Source: Caecitellus pseudoparvulus (Eukaryota; Bigyra: Bicosoecida). Taken from it: a stretch of 64,000 bases of DNA. Shown here in pieces: positions 1 through 11,255 of this stretch. The translations under genes were made by a program, and so were the position numbers. The notes under the pieces are model-generated. The model was not told where the DNA came from. It worked only from the letters and a program-made list of their open reading frames with translations, and made no database searches. Numbering within the stretch: position 1 is the first letter of the stretch; every line of letters starts with the position of its first letter. The DNA lies in the NCBI GenBank assembly GCA_965644315.1, contig CBFFRQ010000057.1, positions 558,001 to 622,000 of the forward strand. Reading direction: 5' to 3'.

Positions 1-960
1 TGGCAGAGTTCATTGCCCGGCGTCGCTGTGCCAGTGGGGGCGCCCCCCTGTCCTTGACCAGCCTGCGCGAGGGTGCAGCAATGTGCATGGATGCATGGAG
101 AATGGAGGCCCTGAAGGTTGCACACAGTCCTCAAGTGCCGTTGACTGTGCCGGAAGGCAGTCCCAAGGCCCCCTCGGGCGGCAGGCTTGTTCGTGCCAAA
201 GAGCTGGTGCCCGCGCTGGCCATGCTTTCACCGTCACCGCCCAGGAGGCGGGTGGGCAACGCTGGCTTCTCGTGGCAGGCAGGGAGTGTAACGTCTAGAG
301 CGCCAGTCAGGCCGGGCAAGGACGAATGTGGAGCGCCTCAACTGCCTTGTGATGTGGGTGCCACGGCGGACGTCACCCAGAACTCAGACATTTCCTGGGC
401 AGTAAGCTCGACACGCAGCAGTAGGTGCTTGTCTTCTTGCTCTCATATCTCCAATGTGATGCAGGGGCATGACAAGGAGGACGTTGACTCCCCAGGAAGC
501 CCGGCCTTGATGTTCTTGTAGCCGTGGCCTCTCTGCGCGCTGGTGCGATTGGCAATGTGTCGATGTGCAGCATGCGCATGCAGGCAATGCACTTTGTCCA
601 GAGCGAGCGTGTGCGTACATCTGAGACTCTGTGGCTGGGAATGAGGGGTGCTTCGCCGGCGTTGCCTGTCTTCTTGAACGCGTTGAAAGCAAGGCTGCGC
701 TGATGCATGCCTGAGCACAGCACGTAATCGTGACTGTGGAACAATTCGCAAGCTCATGGTGGCAATTGGATTTCCCACACAGGCGGCGCTAGTGTCCGAG
801 CATCCCTTCCGCATGGTTGCAGGCCGACTCCCACCCCATCGCCGAGCCAGCCATAGTCCGCAGCATCACTGCCTCCTGCGACAGCGAGCATCTGCCGAGG
901 CTCGCCCAGCTCCGGCTGACCAGGAGCACTCGCCCAACCACCCCGTACAGCAGCCTCTCC
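1..960. other. Unassigned left-edge region
   Basis: No gene is confidently supported here. Plus-strand frame 3 is open from the window edge to a stop at about 521. It could be the last exon of a gene entering from the left, but its translation shows no domain I recognise. The first 200 bases look more coding-like than the rest. Overlapping minus-strand frames (373-814) look equally arbitrary. The 3' part must contain the promoter and 5' UTR of the CLASP-like gene, and the frame leading into its first exon is open from 817, so a longer N-terminus is possible. Confidence 0.2.
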
Positions 961-3900
961 ATGTCTCTTGTTTCGTTTGCAGACACCCTAGGCAAGGGGG
1001 GTGAGTGCTCGCTGGCGTTGGGCCGCTCAACGGCAGCTGCCAAGTCCACGCCTGCCTTGAACGCCTGCACACGCCACCATTGCCCACGCAGACACTCGTG
1101 CACGGCTGAAAGTAATTGGGGAAATCGTAGGGCACTTCGAGCAGCATGACATTTTCATGGTGAGCCTGCCCGTGGGGTGCAGCCCTTGCCTGCGTCAAGT
1201 GCATTTCCCCGCCTGAGAAAGCACAGGATGGAGATTGCCATGACCTCCTGCTGCGCCTATGCGAGTCAGTCAACGACAACAACCCCAAGGTTGCATCAGG
1301 TGCAGTGTCATCCCTCCAACTAGCTGTTGAGCAGGTAAGCAAGGCGCAGGTCTGCCTGCTCCATTTTCCGCACACACGCTTCGGATTCACACACCCCGCT
1401 CCTCTCAGCTGGGGGCAGAAGTGGCACCCTTGAAGAACACTATGATTGATGCACTACTTACAGCCACCGGAAGCCAGAGAGAAACCGTCCGTGATGGGTC
1501 CTTGGAAGTCCTCATCTCGCTCATGCTGGCTCTCGGCATTCCCAGTGTGGTGGACGCCCGCTTCCGTGACCTGCACCGCTCTTCCAACATGAACTTGAGG
1601 GAGCAGCTGGCAGTGCTTTATGCCCGCATGTTGTTTGACGTCGTGCCCACGCTGGGAGATGGCCCCGCTGGGAACTTCGACTTCGGGCTTGTGCAGCGGC
1701 AGTGCGTGTCTCTTCTCTCGGACGGGGCATCGCGTGTGCGCGAGGCTGCGCTGGACGCCTTGGCCGTCATGACTGCCATGTACGGAGACGATATTGTGCA
1801 GCAGTTGCAAGGGGCGGGCGTCCGGCAGAGCCACTTGCAGACTGTGCAGCAGCGCGCAGCCGAGCTGCGGGAGGGCGAGGAGGAGGACGTTGCTCAGCCC
1901 GCCGCTGCTGCCGCTGCAGCAGCCTCCGCACCCCAGTTCCAACACGCCACGCTCCCCCCTGCAGCTTACGGACGCGCAGACCCCACTCCAGATTCCGAGC
2001 ACCCCTCCTCCACTGGTCGACGCGCCTTTCATGGGCTGGCGTCAGGCGCAGCGGATGGCGCCGTCTCGCCAGTTGAGGTGCCCCCTGCCGGCAGGGGACA
2101 CTTTGCCACACTGGGCGGCACCGGCGGTGCATTGGCGGCCTCGACTTCCGCAGCAGAGGGCGCCACTGCCGGCGCTGCGGAAGCTGTCTTGTCACAGCAG
2201 CACTGTGGGCCTTTCTGGCGCCCGGGCGTGCTGGGCTTCAGCACTGAGTTGGTGGGCACTGCCAAGCCCCTGGCCCTTACGCGCCCCGCCCAGCTACAGG
2301 ACATCCTGGACACAGCAGGCAGCACCCTGGCCAGCATCAGCCTGGACTGGAAGGCCCGCCTCAAGTCCCTGGAAGCGTTGCGCGGCCTGGTGTCGGGGGG
2401 CGTGCACCGCCATGAGACGCTGGGTCCGATGCTCCTGGCGGGCATCCGCGCAATGCGGGCATCCCTGGGCGTGCAAACTGGCGATCTCCGCTCTTCCATT
2501 GTGAAAGCGGCCTGCCTCACCATCGCAGAGCTGTCAGCTGCGTACACAGCGGAGTTCGAGGGCGTGGCTGAGGCACTTGTCGCGCCCTTGCTCAAGGGGG
2601 TAGTGGTCACGAAGGAAGTCATCAGCCACTCCTGCCACGCCGCCCTGGCTTCCCTTCTGCACAACACGGTGTCAGGCTTCCCCCGTGTCGTGCCTCGCCT
2701 GGTAACTGGCGTGGGTGCCCGCCACCACGAGAAGCGCCGCCGCGCGGGGACGTACCTGGCGCAGATCCTGCGGGGCTGGTCCACACCGTGTCTGGCCCGC
2801 CACACTCACGCACTGGCGGCCGCCATCGCCGCTCTGGCTGAGGACGCAGACGGGGAAGCGCGCGCCTGCGGTCGCATCGCCTTCTGGTCCTTCTTGGAGC
2901 ACTTCCCCGACCAAGGCGACGCTGTGCTGGGGTCTCTCACTGCTGCGACTCAAGAGTACGTGCAAGGTGCGCATGACGAGGCCGTGAGAGCTGCCGCAGC
3001 AGCATTGCGGGAGCCCGTCGTCCCGCTTCCCGGGCAGTCTGCCACTTCTGGCACGTGGCGTGCCAAGGGCGCTGCTGGCGGAGCACCTGCTAGGGGCAGT
3101 CGCCCCCCGACTAGGGGCGGGCTGTCAGCAACGCTGGGTGGCGCGCCCCCCCCCCGCGCAGCAACCGCCCGGAACCTGCTTCAGGGAGGCACGTTCAGCT
3201 CCTCTAGCAGTCGAGCCAGCAGTGCCTCCAGGGAGGCCCAGCCTGCCGTGCCGTCCGCCCGTGCCCCCTCTGCACCCAAGCCAACAGCCGAGCCCTACAC
3301 CGTGCCACCCAGGGCTCCCGTGTATAGCGCCCCTGCACCTTCAGCACAGCTGTCCAAGCAAGCCAGCGCCCCGTCCCTCCTTGAAGCGACGGCAGGCCAG
3401 TCTTTAAGCCCAGCTGCCGCGGGCAGTCCGCGGGCTGCAAGCAGCGAAGCTCTCCGAGTAGCTCGGAGCGGCAGCGCGGACAAGGCAGCTGCCCTGGCGA
3501 CTCTCTTGCAAGCAATCGAAGGGGGTGAAGCAGCTTCGCTTCCTGCTCAAGATACTGGCCTTGTGCTGGCAGGTCTCCTGTCCTCCTCAGACTCAGGGCT
3601 TGCATCGCAGGCAGCGAGTGTGTTGCAGGCGTGGGTCAGGGCTGCACCGGAAGCTGCAGCAGGCGTGCTGTGTGTGAGCGACGGAGCTCCCTCAGCGACA
3701 CTGCAGCAGATCCTCGCAGGGGTACTGAAGCGGCAGTCTCGCGGCGAGGAGGGCTTTGCGTCCGTGTTGCCTGCTTTGCAGTCCTCGGTGGGTGTCCGCG
3801 TCATTCTGCCTGCGCTGCTGTCCTTGGCGGCGCTGGACCCCACAGGCCTGGCATCCCCTGCACTGCAAGGCGTTACAGACATCGCTGCCAGTGCAGAAGG

Positions 3901-5803
3901 GCAGGCGTTCTTTGGCGTGGGGGGGGCGGGCGTTCCTGCGGCCCCGCGAAAGGAGGCGGCCTCCCACCTGGGCGCCACGGTGCGGCAGCTCAGCAAGGTC
4001 CTGGCAGGAGCACAGGCAGCAGGCGAAGCTGGTGAGCGGTCCACTGCGGCCCTAGCGTCTTCGGTCCTTGCCCCCCTGCGTTCGCTTCTGGCAGACTTGT
4101 TCAACCTGTCTCCCCGCCCCTTCTCGGCAGCGGTGTCACGTCTCCCGCCTCCAGCCCAGACAGCCATCAGTTCCTTCCTTGCATCCTCTTGTCCCGCCCT
4201 CCCACAAGCCCTCTTGGCTCACTCCCGCACTGCCTCAGCTGCCGCATTCGTCCAGGGTGCGCACGACCTTGCAGCCGACGTGTTCAGGCCAACAGCCCCC
4301 GCACCCGCACCCGCACCAGCTCCTGCCCCAGCTCCTGCCCCAGATCCCGCACCAGCAGCGATCGGTGCCCAGCGGATTCCCCCCTCCACGAATGGTCCAC
4401 ATGTTGCGAGTTCTGTCCCCGACATTTCACCTGTGCAATCAGCGGGGCCAGGGCCTGCGCTTGGTCGCAGTCTGAGTGGTTTCCACGCCCAGCTCGGCCC
4501 CGCTGGTGCATCGCACAGTGGAGCCGGGCACGTTTTGTCACCTTCCCCCGTCGTCACAACATCGACAGCCAAGCGAGGTGTGGTGCGCGGCAGTGGACGG
4601 GCCAGCCCACCAAGTTTCGGCCCCCCACGAGGCAGTCAGCGAGAACAAGCAGCAGCCCCGCTCGCGATGCCGGCAGCCAGCCCACCCCCACCATCGATAG
4701 GTACTAGGTCTCACGTTCCTCCTCAAGGCATGCCCACTTCTTCACCTCAGCGCCAAGCCACGCAGGGGTCGCATCAGGCGGGGACTCGGCGCGAACCTGG
4801 CAGCGGGCAGACCCCTCCTCACTCGCCCGTGAGCAGGGCAGCAGCGGCAGACAGAGGCCACTTTAAAGGGCAGGCGTCAGTGCACTCGTCAAGCGCGCGG
4901 AAGCCCCATACAGCGGATGGGTACCTCCCAGCTGGACCCAGCGCATCGCAAGGTGATGCTGGCGCCAGGCCCAGCACTGCAGTCCTGTGCCAGGCAGCTT
5001 CCGTGGCAGGCAGCGCGGCGAAACAGCGAAGGATGACTGCGCTGGGGGAGCTGGCAAAACTGGCTGCTTCCACAACTTCCAGTGCCGACCAGGAGTGGGC
5101 GACACACCACACGGACATCGTGTCTGCATTGCTTGCGGTGATCGCTGGAGCCAGCGCCGGGCCCGAGGCCTTCACTGCTGCCGATTGCCACTCCGCCTTG
5201 GCAGCCTTGCGGCGCATGGCGCGGAGCAGGCCTCGGTACGCTGTGGAGCACTTTCAAGGCGCCCTGCAGCACCTCGTTGCGGTGGGAGCCTTTGCGCCCC
5301 TTCCGCGTGATGTCCTGGCAGCCGCGCACCGGACGGCAGCGGAGCTGGCTCAGGCGGTGGCACAGCAAGAATCCTCCGTCACCCTCTCCTGCCTCGTGGA
5401 CGTGTTGTGTGCATTCGAACGGGGCACGGGAGAAGCCACTTCAGGCGGTGATCACGGCGCAAGCGTGGCCAAGGCGGTGGCAGGACTGAAGGTGCTTCGT
5501 TCCCTAGTTGCAGCATCACCCGCTGTCGTCACACGGGCTGCGCTCCTGAACACGGCAACTTCCCCAGTGTTCCTGTCAGGGGTGCGCAATGCTTTCTTAT
5601 CCACAGCCAGTGAGTTGCGCAAGAACCTCACCCTCACCTTGGCAGACATCGCCCTGGCCTTGGGCACGGAGGCCCATCCCACCGACTCTGGCTTGAGGTG
5701 CTGCCCAGCCCTGGATGGGGCGCTGCAGGCGTACCTGACTGCATCCCAGGTCAAGCTTGTGCGCATCTACATCCACAAGCACGCCTCAGCTAAAGGAAAA
5801 TGA
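961..5803 (+). CDS. CLASP: CLASP-like TOG/HEAT-repeat microtubule-associated protein
   Basis: Predicted CLASP-family protein of about 1536 aa. The family binds microtubule plus ends through TOG domains and promotes rescue and stabilisation at the cortex and kinetochore. I join four exons: 961-1000, 1092-1159, 1227-1334 and 1409-5803. The introns have GT..AG ends and phases that fit. The joined N-terminus reads as a TOG-type HEAT repeat (DTRARLKVIGEIVGHFEQ, then NPKVASGAVSSLQLAVEQ). A second TOG-like array starts near residue 365 (SLDWKARLKSLEALRG). An Ala/Ser/Pro-rich basic linker follows, including an alternating Pro-Ala tract near 4290-4355. A C-terminal helical region near 1280-1536 ends LTASQVKLVRIYIHKH, like CLASP C-termini. 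The start is the first ATG in the first clear exon. The gene converges on the WAPL-like gene with a 29-base gap. Family assignment is by eye. An XMAP215-type TOG protein is the main alternative, but the domain spacing fits CLASP better. Confidence 0.7.
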
Positions 5804-5832
5804 TGCCCAATGCAAGGTGTTCAGTCGCAAGC

Positions 5833-8800
5833 TCACGAGTTTGCGCCAGCAGCGTCCAGGTCGACTTTGCCGGCCACTGCCGCAGCCATGGCTGCAGCAC
5901 GGGCTGCTCGCCTGCTGTTGCTGCTATACGTGCGTCTCGCGCTACCAAACACGCCATCTGCGAGCGAGGCTGTGCCTTTGCGCAGGACAGGCGTCACGGC
6001 CTCCCGGCTGCTGCTCCGGCCGCCAGCGCTGGGGGTGGTTGTGGTGCTGTGGCTTTGCCTGATTGCTGACCGATTGGCGGATCCAGCGGTACTGCTTGCA
6101 GAGGAAGGGGGCGACACCAAGGCAAGCCAAGCTGCTCGACCACGTGCAGCGGAGGATGCCTTCGACCTTGACACGGGCTGCAGAGCTGGCGTGGGCACAG
6201 AGAGGGGGGAAGTGTGAGTGGCAGTGCGCCTCGAGATCTTGGCTGGCGTGCCACTGGAAGCCCCTGGCGAGTGACCCACTTCCCGCACAGGGGACGAGGC
6301 ATCCTCTTGACTCGACAAGTGAACAGCCAGCTGCGTAGCGTGGCGGGCACGGCTGCTGCCACGAGAGGGAAAGGGCACCGGCCCAGGTCGACGTCTGCCC
6401 GGACTGGATTCCCCTCTGCCATGTGGCCGCTTGGGTCCCCTGCGCCTCCCCGCATCGGAGGGCACCACCACAGGCGCAGGACTATCGGCCGCCCCCTTTT
6501 CAGGTGATCCACTGCTCGGAGAGGCTCCCCGGGTCTCCACGCCACGTGCGGTGGCGTTCGCCTTGGGCGCAGCTGGGGATGGCAATGCTACGTCTGCGTG
6601 TCCTGGTGAAGGGGATTCAGCTGCTTGACTGGTGGCAGAGATTGGTAAGGTTGCTGCCACAACTGGATGCTTGGCAGGGGCGCCCGGACCCGGGCTGCGA
6701 GTGGGTTCCGGTCGCTCGGAGACAGGCGCCCTCACGGGTGCGGCAACAGGCACGGCCACAGGCATCGCAGAGTCGGAGGCAGGAAGGCCAGTCGGCTCGG
6801 AGAAGGACGTGGAAAGAACGACACTTCTAACTGGTGAAGAATTAGCAGCTTCACTGCTTTGTTGCAATTGCGGCTGGCTTGGCTCTGGCGCCTTGCTGGT
6901 TTTCGGAGTGTTTGCCTGTGGGCAGGCATTGGGCTTGGCCTGCTGAGCAGACGGTTGAGCACGTTCTCTGCTCAGCCACGCGGGCTCACTTTGCGATGGC
7001 ACCAACGCAGCCTCGCGAGTACCAAGCCAGGCTTGCGAAGAGGTCATAGCTCTTGCTTCGCATACGTCAGAATCGACGTTTGTGGTACCAGACTCGCATT
7101 CGGAGGCGGGGGCCGGAGTGGGTGCTGGTTCCACTTCAAGCCCTTTCACCACGCCAGCTATACGTGTGAGGACTTCTTCAGTCAGAACACCCGCAGAGCT
7201 TTGCAGGCGCACGAAGGATTTCAACGTGGTGGCCAACGCCAAGGAGGCATCGCCAGGGCAACGCTGAGCCCGAAGCGCCTGTGACGTGGCACCCAACACA
7301 TGAGCCGAGACATCTGCGGAGTGCTTGGTTGTACATGAAATCAACAGTGCAAGGTAAGCCCCAGCTACGACATCTTGGGCCGACACGCCCTGCGACGCTG
7401 CGCTGCTTGCGTCAGCACTTTGCGCAGGGGACGCGGGCATGTCATCCAGCATGTGTCGGAGCTGTGCATACCGTGCAGCGAAAGGCTCCACAAGGAGGGA
7501 AACCCACCGAGCACCAGGCGACGAAATGCCGCCGGGAGTGGCGCTGCTGTGTCCTGCGTGCACGGGTGGTGTCACAGACAGGCTGCCCCCATCCGGGCCA
7601 AATGCCAACGCAGACTGCAGAGGCGGGCACTGCTCTACCAAGTTCGTGACTGCCACCGCACATGTGATGAGCACGTCGAAGGCGTCGGATCGCTTGGCAG
7701 TAGCCCCAGGCTTGGAGCCGTGATCCCCAGAAGCGGGCAAGGTGGCCGCGCTGGCGGTCGCTAAGGCAGTCATGACCGTTGCTAAACCCGGCCAGCGACG
7801 ACCCAGGGCGCCTTCATCAGGGGACACGTGCAGCATTGAGAGCTCGCCCTGGCCAGGCGTGTCCGGGCCACGTGCTCGAGGCTTGCGCAGGACCGCCGGA
7901 GCAGCGGAGGCGATGGCCCGCGCTGCTACGGGGTTCTCGTTGGCCATGTTCACAAGCACGCGCATAGCATGCAGTGCCAGGCCCGTAGAGGCACGAAAGG
8001 CACTAGTTGAAGAGCCTGAGCGGTGCAGCTGGTAGGGGATAGCCAAGATCAAGGATGCGAGGGGCAAGTTCTGGGTCAGAGCCACTGGGGCGGACACCTC
8101 AGAAATGCTGTGCGTCTGCCCTGGAGGCACCCACTCACAGGCACCTGGGGCGCTGGTGCTTTGTACCATGGACATTTGACTTGCCTCACCGTCCTGCAAC
8201 AGCTGTTCCAGGCAGCACAGCAGCAGCACAGCAGCGGCAGGGGTGCTGGGTGAGTCCTGGCCGCCGTCTAGCAGGAGGAGCTTCAACAGGCGCCGCAGGA
8301 CAGCAGCCAGCACCGCCACACCGCGCACGCCCATGACGACCTTGCGAGCAGCGCGCACCGCAGAGACGTATGAAGATGCCACTGCCGTGACTTGCGCTGG
8401 GCCTGTCTGGCTTTGAGCGGCGCCGGACGTCGCCCTGGCAGCAGCCTGCAGGTGCCTGTCAGGCACGTCCAGCACAGCTAGACAGCGCAGCAGCGACAAG
8501 AGGAGGAGTTGGGTGACCAGTGGCCAACTCAGCTCACTGCCCGCCTGTGGGGACAGGTGGCTGGACAGAGCAGCGTCCATGCCGCCAACTGACACAGGCA
8601 CGGCGACTGAGGGGTCCACTGGACCTGCCTCTCGTCTGCGGTGCTGAGGAGGCTGTGTCCGGGTCCAGAATGCCGCCCATGCATCCTTCAGCTGCTGATC
8701 AGCCTCGCGCGCAGGCGCTGGACCTTGCTGGCAGCCTCCGGCTCGAGATGGGCTACCGTGAGCGGCGCTGGCCGGGCGTGCTCGCTTGCGGAAGCGACTT

Positions 8801-9522
8801 AGCCGAGGCCTCGGCTGGGTCTTCGCGCATTCTGCAGCGTTGGGTTCGTTTGCGCGCTCCGAAGAGGCAGGTTGCTCTTCCCCATCCTCCTGCCATGTGC
8901 GTGCTGTGATGACTGCGTCCCGGGTGGCGAGCAGCAGCAGGCGAATGAAGGCCCGTGTGCAGTGCTGCACGGCCATGGGGCTGCAAGTGACACAGTAGCT
9001 GATGACTGCGAGGGCGCGGACATCGCTTGGCTGCAGTGGCTGCACGTGCTTCCAAGTGGACCCACCTCGACCACGCAAGGCCTGGGAGGCGGCCCGGACA
9101 ACCATGCTCAAGGAGTCCGCACGCCGCATCAGCCCTGGCGCCTCCCGGCACAGCAGCTGCCGGGCAAGGGAGGGGAGAGATCCAGGGCCCTGCCTGCCAC
9201 CAGTCAAATTATCGCACGCAAACCGGAGGTCGTCCAGGGCAGCTGCGTGCTTCCCGCTGGCCTGCAGCAAAGCTGCACCGGCTGCGGGCATGTCCGTAGC
9301 TGCGGCTTCCGGTTGCTGGCCTTCACCTGCAGCGCTCAATATTCCATGCAGCGTGCCACCAACGAGACTGGAGTAGCCCCTTCTGGCTTGTTGGGGCGCA
9401 TTCTGTGCTGTACTTTGCCCTCGAGCTGAAGTGTCGGGTTCAATTTCCGCAGGGTGCGCGGGCCTCGCGACGGCTCTTCCTGGCGACCGCGCGTGCCGGG
9501 AGTACGTCTGCAGGGAAGCCAT
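5833..9522 (-). CDS. WAPL: WAPL-domain protein (cohesin release factor-like)
   Basis: Intronless model of 1229 aa. WAPL proteins act with PDS5 to release cohesin from chromatin. From about residue 97 the sequence runs DDLRFACDNLTGG, then a helical block with a Leu/Arg-rich repeat, as in the start of WAPL domains. Near residue 625 comes CAVAVTNLVEQCPPLQSAL, which resembles the family's conserved NLVE block. Near 725 comes AYLALLISC followed by a helix containing LKSFVRL, matching the domain end. The remaining 430 residues are Pro/Ser/Ala-rich and basic, probably disordered. The N-terminal TYSRHARSP stretch resembles the short YSR-type motif near WAPL N-termini. Start: the first in-frame ATG; the frame extends six codons further from a GTG. 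The domain is split by low-complexity insertions, so another ARM-fold protein cannot be excluded without a profile search. Confidence 0.55.
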   Translation of the reverse strand: MASLQTYSRHARSPGRAVARPAHPAEIEPDTSARGQSTAQNAPQQARRGYSSLVGGTLHGILSAAGEGQQPEAAATDMPAAGAALLQASGKHAAALDDLRFACDNLTGGRQGPGSLPSLARQLLCREAPGLMRRADSLSMVVRAASQALRGRGGSTWKHVQPLQPSDVRALAVISYCVTCSPMAVQHCTRAFIRLLLLATRDAVITARTWQEDGEEQPASSERANEPNAAECAKTQPRPRLSRFRKRARPASAAHGSPSRAGGCQQGPAPAREADQQLKDAWAAFWTRTQPPQHRRREAGPVDPSVAVPVSVGGMDAALSSHLSPQAGSELSWPLVTQLLLLSLLRCLAVLDVPDRHLQAAARATSGAAQSQTGPAQVTAVASSYVSAVRAARKVVMGVRGVAVLAAVLRRLLKLLLLDGGQDSPSTPAAAVLLLCCLEQLLQDGEASQMSMVQSTSAPGACEWVPPGQTHSISEVSAPVALTQNLPLASLILAIPYQLHRSGSSTSAFRASTGLALHAMRVLVNMANENPVAARAIASAAPAVLRKPRARGPDTPGQGELSMLHVSPDEGALGRRWPGLATVMTALATASAATLPASGDHGSKPGATAKRSDAFDVLITCAVAVTNLVEQCPPLQSALAFGPDGGSLSVTPPVHAGHSSATPGGISSPGARWVSLLVEPFAARYAQLRHMLDDMPASPAQSADASSAASQGVSAQDVVAGAYLALLISCTTKHSADVSAHVLGATSQALRAQRCPGDASLALATTLKSFVRLQSSAGVLTEEVLTRIAGVVKGLEVEPAPTPAPASECESGTTNVDSDVCEARAMTSSQAWLGTREAALVPSQSEPAWLSRERAQPSAQQAKPNACPQANTPKTSKAPEPSQPQLQQSSEAANSSPVRSVVLSTSFSEPTGLPASDSAMPVAVPVAAPVRAPVSERPEPTRSPGPGAPAKHPVVAATLPISATSQAAESPSPGHADVALPSPAAPKANATARGVETRGASPSSGSPEKGAADSPAPVVVPSDAGRRRGPKRPHGRGESSPGRRRPGPVPFPSRGSSRARHATQLAVHLSSQEDASSPVREVGHSPGASSGTPAKISRRTATHTSPLSVPTPALQPVSRSKASSAARGRAAWLALVSPPSSASSTAGSANRSAIRQSHSTTTTPSAGGRSSSREAVTPVLRKGTASLADGVFGSARRTYSSNSRRAARAAAMAAAVAGKVDLDAAGANS

Positions 9523-9832
9523 AGGTGCCTGAACACACACGAATCCTACCTCTCGACCTGCACGTGAATTGCGCGATTCCCCAGGGGCGATGGTCGATTC
9601 AAATGGTCTGCGCAGGTGTTGCGCACTTGCGAGGCAGCCTCTTGCCAGGGCAACGGAACTCTAAGGAGGCGGCAAGGCCTTCATGCATCAATGGAGCAAT
9701 GGAAGGGCAGACGTTTCACTCAGGCGAGGTCATTCTTATCCGCTGGATCTTACACTATTGGGTGTGGGGTGAGGTTTGGCCCGCAGATGAGAGTGTCAAG
9801 AGTTGCTGGCTTCACTGGACATGGTACTGGCT

Positions 9833-11010
9833 TCAGGCTGCGCCTTCCAGCAAGTCCAGGATAGCAGGCGTGACAGAAGCACGCCGGAGACCCCGAGCCA
9901 GCAAAAAGTACTCCGCTGAGTCGGACCTGCTTGAGGCAGGCTTGAGCCTTTTGACGCGTTTGAACGTGCGTTGCAGGGCGTTCATGAAGGACACGTCACG
10001 AGCGCCCTGCCGCAGCTTCACGAGCAGGCTGCCATCACGGCGCAGGTGGGCAAAGGCAAACTTCACTGCTGTTGCCCCCAAGTCTGCCTGCAGACTGTGG
10101 TCCTCTCGAGAACTGCCCGTGAACGAGTGTGCCATGTCGGAAAGCACGACGTCGGCTTGGCCGCCCCGAAGGTACTGCGCCACAAGCGCCTGAACTACAG
10201 GTCTAGTAAAGTCACCAACAACCCGCAGTACACCTGGGAGGGCTGCCATGGCCAGCAAGTCCACGCTGATGACCCTGGAGCGTGCTACGCAGCGTGGAGC
10301 GCGTGGAAGCTGCGGGCCAATACCTACGAAAGGCTGCTTCAGCGCCTCAGGTTTCACACGTATGGAGTGAGAAGTATTGAAAGATAACGGGTTCAGGACA
10401 GAGGCCCGCCTTTTGGACTGGCTTTCCGCACTATGTTGCTGGTGTGCCTGCATGGCGGCCTGCACCTGGGCTTGCACCGGGTCAGGTGGGCTGTCCGCTT
10501 GGGGCGCTGACTCAGCAAGCACTTTGCGGGCGCGAACAGCTAGGACCTCCCATTCCGGCGGCAGCGGGTCTGCTGGCACTCGGATGCTCGGCAGCTCTTC
10601 AGCGCCACTGCGCACGAGCGATGCCGCCACTTGTGCCCAACCCCCAGGGGCACCGCCAAGATCCAGAACATGCATGCCTGGCTTCAAGAATCGATGCTGC
10701 TCATTGATTTCCTTCAGTTTGAAAGCAGCCCTTGACCGGTAGCCTTCGTCCAGTGCCTGAGGCAAGAGCAGCAGGCCTGCGGAATCCGCTTCGCTCAAAC
10801 CACTGGCTGCCTCCGCACCTGCTTCACGTATGTATCCTGCCTATGGCGTCGAAGCCATGCAGCAGAGGAAGTGGAAAAGAAAGAAGTCACGAGGTTTGAG
10901 CTGAGGTGTCTCTGCGCCCTGCAGCGTGCGATTCGCTGCCCAACCCGGCTGCGCATGTTGCGAGTTGCCTGGCTTCGCAAGGCTTGTCTCGCTGCTGCGG
11001 GTGCGGCCAT
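9833..11010 (-). CDS. MRM2: FtsJ/RrmJ-family rRNA 2'-O-methyltransferase, mitochondrial MRM2-like
   Basis: Two exons (11010-10819 and 10756-9833) with a 62-base GTGCGG..AG intron, giving 371 aa. The enzyme uses AdoMet to methylate a ribose 2'-OH; the mitochondrial member acts on large-subunit rRNA. Across the splice the protein reads RRHRQDTYVKQ-ALDEGYRSRAAFKL, the typical FtsJ N-terminus. The AdoMet motif DLGGAPGGWAQV lies near residues 95-106. The K-D-K-E tetrad is present: Lys in RAAFKL, Asp in VLSDMA, Lys in SLLVKLRQGA and Glu in SAEYFLLARG. The first 60 residues are rich in Arg, Ala and Ser with no acidic residues, a likely mitochondrial targeting peptide. The downstream ATG at 10956 is an alternative start. 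An unusual insertion of about 110 residues separates motif I from the next strand (RVISVDLL). Confidence 0.85.
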
Positions 11011-11255
11011 CCTGAGTCGGGCTGCAGCAATCCAGAGAGCAAGGTGCACCCAAGATTTTCTTAGAACCACGAGAGGACACCCTCCCCCCACAGCATCTGT
11101 GGAAGTGCAGTTTTGCTCCCTCTGCGACGCTGCAGAGAGTTTCTGTGCCTTGCTCAAAATCATCGAGGTACCCGTATACGAAGTCAGGCCGAGCCGGGGC
11201 TCAGGCCGTGAACTAGCTTCTACAGTAGGCTGTCTGGTTTCTGGCCTTCTCCAGC

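Noticed and set aside
1-521. Open plus-strand frame at the left edge as a real gene end
   Set aside because: No domain, no conserved motif and overlapping alternatives on both strands; kept only as an unassigned region.
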